64,000 bases of DNA, taken from contig CM028330.1 in assembly GCA_016647705.1 (NCBI GenBank), positions 34,423,534 through 34,487,533 of the forward strand. Reading direction: 5' to 3'. The position numbers were made by a program, and so were the translations under genes. This document shows positions 61,019 through 64,000 of this stretch, piece after piece. The notes beneath the pieces are model-generated. The model made no database searches, was not told the DNA's origin, and worked only from the letters and a program-made list of their open reading frames with translations. The stretch is from Eucommia ulmoides. Lineage: Eukaryota > Streptophyta > Magnoliopsida > Garryales > Eucommiaceae. The number at the start of each line of letters is the position of its first letter. The stretch's first letter is position 1.

Positions 61019-62806
61019 TTACGACTCATTTGGTTGGATGGAATGGAATTAAGATGAAATAGAATGAGAGAAAGAATAGAATGAGAGAAGAAATGAAATG
61101 GATTTGTCATTGAAATCACTATTTCATTCTCTTATTTAGTTTTTATTGTATGTTGAAAAGAATGGAATACTTTTTTACATATCAATTTTGAAATCAAATT
61201 TATACACAAATAGATATAATAATAATTTATTTTAAAAAATGACTATAAAATATGAGTAATATCCCATGTGGAAAAAGTTCAAAATCTACCAATAACTAAA
61301 ATCATTTTATTCTTAAATTTTTGTTTTCTCTTTAGCAGCATAAATAGATTTTTTTTTTCTAAAATATTTATTTTTGTTTAGGTATAGAAACATATTTTTT
61401 TATTCTCAGATTTCCACTTCCATTTCCTATATAAAAAAATTTGGTTCTCAAATTTCTATTTCTGATTCAAAAAAACAATTTAGTGTTCCCAACCTAACCC
61501 AAAAATTCTGAGTTTGATTTTTGAGAACGCGTTTGACAAATACAAAACTCAACCCAATTCAATCCAAAAAATAGGAATTGATTCTCAAAATGTTAGGAAA
61601 TGAGAAACAAAAAAAACTTGTTTTATTTTGTGCCCCAAAAAACTCAACCCAAAGTTCTCAACTCTGGCCACCGTCCGACGACCACCCGCCCCTTGTCACC
61701 GTCCACCGCCGTCGCCGTCCGGCGACCGTCGCCGGCCACTTCCGGCCACCGTTGCCGTCCATCCACTGCCACCGGCCACCGTGCGTCGCAGTCCATCCAC
61801 CGTCGCCAGTCACCATCCGGCCACCACCGTCGTCACCGGGGTCCAGCCATCTGGCCACCGTCTAACACCACCACCGCCATTCGGCCACCGCCAACCGCCG
61901 CCAAACACAAAAAAAAAATTCAAAAAAAAAATTAGTTTTAGGATAAAATCATTACCAAACACGATTCTGTTCTCAGCACAAAACAAAAATGATCGTTTCC
62001 AAACACAATTCTGTTCCCAAAATTCTCAACCCAACTCAATCCAACTCAACCCAACCCATTCCAATTGGGTTCAGAAAAGTGGGAACACTAACCAAACGCC
62101 ACCTTAGATTTTTTATTTCCAGATTTTTGTTTCTATTTCAGATACGATAACATATTTTTCGTTCTCAAATTTATTTTTCTATTTTGGGAATATAAACTGA
62201 TATTTTAGCTTCAAATTTTTATTTTTGTTCAAAATATAAGTTTGTGAACAAGAAAATATATTTTTGTGTAGGAAACATAAACAACTGGAAACAAAAAACA
62301 TGTTTCTATTCCAAACAAAAATCGATTAATTCTATTCCCGAAACAAAAACAGAATATTAGAAAGAAAAAAAAATCTATTTTCTTTTTCAAAATAAAAATA
62401 TAAAATTAAGAACCAAATATTTTGTTTCTGTTATTTAATGAATAATATTTTTTACTCAAATCAGTATAGAACTTAAATTGATAAAATTAATTTATAGCAA
62501 ATATAGTAGTGATTTTCAAATTGAGAATTACAAGCTAAGATGAGGTGATGTATTATAGATGTAACCCAAAAAAAAAAAAAAAAAACTATCATGAACTATG
62601 GAAATTGATTCCGCCCCATGAAGTATGGAATCCAATTTCATTCATTTATAGAAAATATCAAAGTGATTTTCAAATTGAGAATTATGGGCTAAAATAAGGT
62701 GATATATTTTAGGTAAAAAAAATATGAATTATGGAATCTAATTTCATCTATTTTCATTCCAATGGAATCAAATTTTTTATTCCATTCAACAACTAAACAA
62801 AGAAAT
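61019..62806. mobile_element. Probable MITE-like AT-rich element holding a nested MITE
   Basis: The left edge reads ACTCATTTGGTTGGATGGAA. The right part has AATGGAATCA ... TTCCATTCAACAACTAAACA, roughly the inverse. The arms consist of repetitive AT-rich words (TTTCTATTTC, GAATGGAAT). Inside, at 61480-62103, lies a GC-cored MITE. The outer borders and target duplication are not certain. Confidence 0.45.
61480..62103. mobile_element. GC-cored Tourist-like MITE, inverted copy
   Basis: Its right end, CACTAACCAAACGCCACC, is the inverse of the left end of the copy at 12167, and is followed by TTA (62103-62105, within about one base). Its left end starts GTGTTCCCAACC after a TTTA and lacks the last ~15 terminal bases. 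The core at 61665-61905 is the reverse complement of the GCCGG/GACGG type core. The long open frames here come from the GC-rich repeat and are not genes. Confidence 0.82.
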
Positions 62807-62840
62807 CAGAATCGATGGTGGAATTGTGATTCTATCCTCC

Positions 62841-62988
62841 CCCTCCCCCCCCCCCCCCCCCCCAATGTCCAACAACAACAACAATTCAAAACCATGTTTC
62901 CAAGAAATCATAGTTACAAAAACAACAACAAATCAAAACTATGTTTCCAAGAAATCCTAGTTCCCCCCCCCCCCCCCCCCCCCCCCCC
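62841..62988. repeat. Two poly-C tracts with a short repeated spacer
   Basis: C-rich runs lie at 62838-62863 and 62963-62988. Each is next to variants of AACCATGTTTCCAAGAAATC (near 62890 and 62938), so the runs are part of a short repeated unit. Exact lengths may be affected by sequencing. Confidence 0.85.
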
Positions 62989-62999
62989 AAAATAAGATT

Positions 63000-64000
63000 C
63001 AAATCATTTTTTTTTTTCAAATTCAAGAAATAATGTTTTCAAGAAAATATTTTTAACCAAAAAGCAAAAAATAAATAATAAATAAAATCATATTTCAAAG
63101 AAATCATGGTTTTTATTCAAAAAAAAAAAAGGACAAATTAAATCAAATCATGCTTTCAAAAATTAAGAAATAATGTTTCCAAGTACATTTAAAAAAATGA
63201 TTGTTTCTCAAGCTATGTTTTCCTAATCCAATAAAAAAGATTAAATATTTTTTTTAATCAATGGCATGATAAGTCCATTCCAAAAAATAAATAAAAACCA
63301 TATGTCCTAAACATACATACATCACACACATGAAAGCCCTTGAGTACTAACGTTTTAATTTGAAACATAATTGAGAAGTGACTATAGTAGGATAACATTT
63401 AAAAATAAATAAAAAATTATCTTGTTCTAAAAAATCAAACAAGAAAATCCAATGTATTCAAAAAGGAACTTCAAAGTTTTGCGTGGATAAAAATTAAAAC
63501 ATTTGGACTAAGATAATTTGTATTCATTAGATATAAGTATCGTCTTCGTACAGGTGTCCTGGGGGTGCCTGACACCTTTTCCTAGAAGCGACCCCCTTTT
63601 GGAGTCAACTTTTGGGCCATTTCAAAAATAGAAAAAAAAAATTAAAAACTCGGTGACCTAGCACACCATTTCAACTCGATGTTAGATGGCAACTTATTTT
63701 CTTTAAAAATTAAGCCCAAACCTTTTTCAAAACCCAGAGCATACAAAGGCCCATCTTCTACTTTTTTAAAAATAAAAAATAAATAATATTTCGAAAAAAA
63801 AATTGAAAGAATTTCAAATAACTCTTATGATATTTTAAAAACGGGGTGCGTCATTAGGTAATCCATTTAAGATGTAAAAAAATAAATCTCTCTACCAAAC
63901 CTGCATGTGCTTCGAAATCACATGTGATGATCTGAATTTTCTATTGGAATATTTTTTATGGGTTAATATTAATTGAATTAATTATTTTACAAAAATGGGT
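63000..64000 (+). repeat. Unclassified dispersed repeat, copy 4, inverted and running off the window
   Basis: The stretch at 63640-63700 (CTCGGTGACCTAGCACACC, then GATGTTAGATGGCAACTTA) is the reverse complement of the TCGCC-ACCTAACATTGG / GTGCTAGGTCACCGA blocks at 20492-20540. The GTGCCTGACACCTTTTCCTA block near 63565 matches the inverse of the GGGAAAGGTGTTAGG block at 54965. The preceding ~500 bp is AT-rich with A-runs, like the middle of copy 3. No gene. Confidence 0.6.

Noticed and set aside
1..64000. tRNA, rRNA or organelle-derived inserts
   Set aside because: I saw no cloverleaf with conserved A and B boxes, no rRNA segments and no plastid or mitochondrial gene. The tRNA-like words found are retroelement primer sites.

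Overview
The window is AT-rich plant nuclear DNA. The evidence is a split plant-type Dicer gene with canonical GT-AG introns, Ty1/copia and Ty3/gypsy LTR retrotransposons with tRNA-type primer sites, and small TTA-flanked MITEs. A eudicot is the best guess. I could not name the species. Only one non-transposon gene is recognisable: the 3' half of a Dicer-like 2 (DCL2) gene, nine exons at 9006-17884 on the + strand. It encodes the dimerisation (DUF283), PAZ, RNase IIIa, RNase IIIb and dsRNA-binding regions. The N-terminal helicase half is not in the window. An in-frame ATG (8998) lies just upstream of the first visible splice acceptor.

Layout. 1-8096 is a decayed Ty3/gypsy element on the + strand (5' LTR running off the left edge, 3' LTR ending near 8096). 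Its 5' LTR holds a copia solo LTR (277-2633, target duplication TAATC) and its 3' coding end holds a MITE (6627-7210, target duplication TTA). 8097-9005 holds a compound AT/AG microsatellite and a ~190 bp tandem duplication that abuts the DCL2 exons. 9006-17884 is DCL2, with two GC-cored MITEs in intron 5 and TRIM/copia-like LTR debris in intron 6. 18790-23440 holds two copies of an unclassified, non-coding dispersed repeat; further copies lie at 54580-56940 and, on the other strand, toward 64000.

23444-54492 is a nested retrotransposon stack. The oldest layer is a minus-strand copia element (B, 40484-54492). Its gag is split by a copia solo LTR (48249-51670, TSD AATCT), which is itself split by a gypsy-type solo LTR (49584-50380, TSD GATCT). 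Its protease/integrase region is split by a 2.8 kb solo LTR (44171-46947, TSD TTACC). Its 3' LTR is cut by a minus-strand Tat-like gypsy element (29528-34901 plus 40283-40483). The LTR of that gypsy is in turn split by a non-autonomous Athila-like element (34902-40282, TSD GTTCA). A further copia element (A, 24106-29527) abuts the broken gypsy and is cut by an Athila-type LTR fragment.

56950-61018 is a third copia relic (C) with a 376 bp MITE in its integrase region. 61019-64000 is AT-rich MITE-like DNA, poly-C tracts and part of the unclassified repeat.

All retroelement reading frames seen here are interrupted, so none looks autonomous. Solo LTRs and target duplications give a readable order of insertion. 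The biological interest centres on whether the helicase-less DCL2 half is the end of a gene with a giant, transposon-filled intron, a pseudogene, or a truncated gene expressed from a new start.
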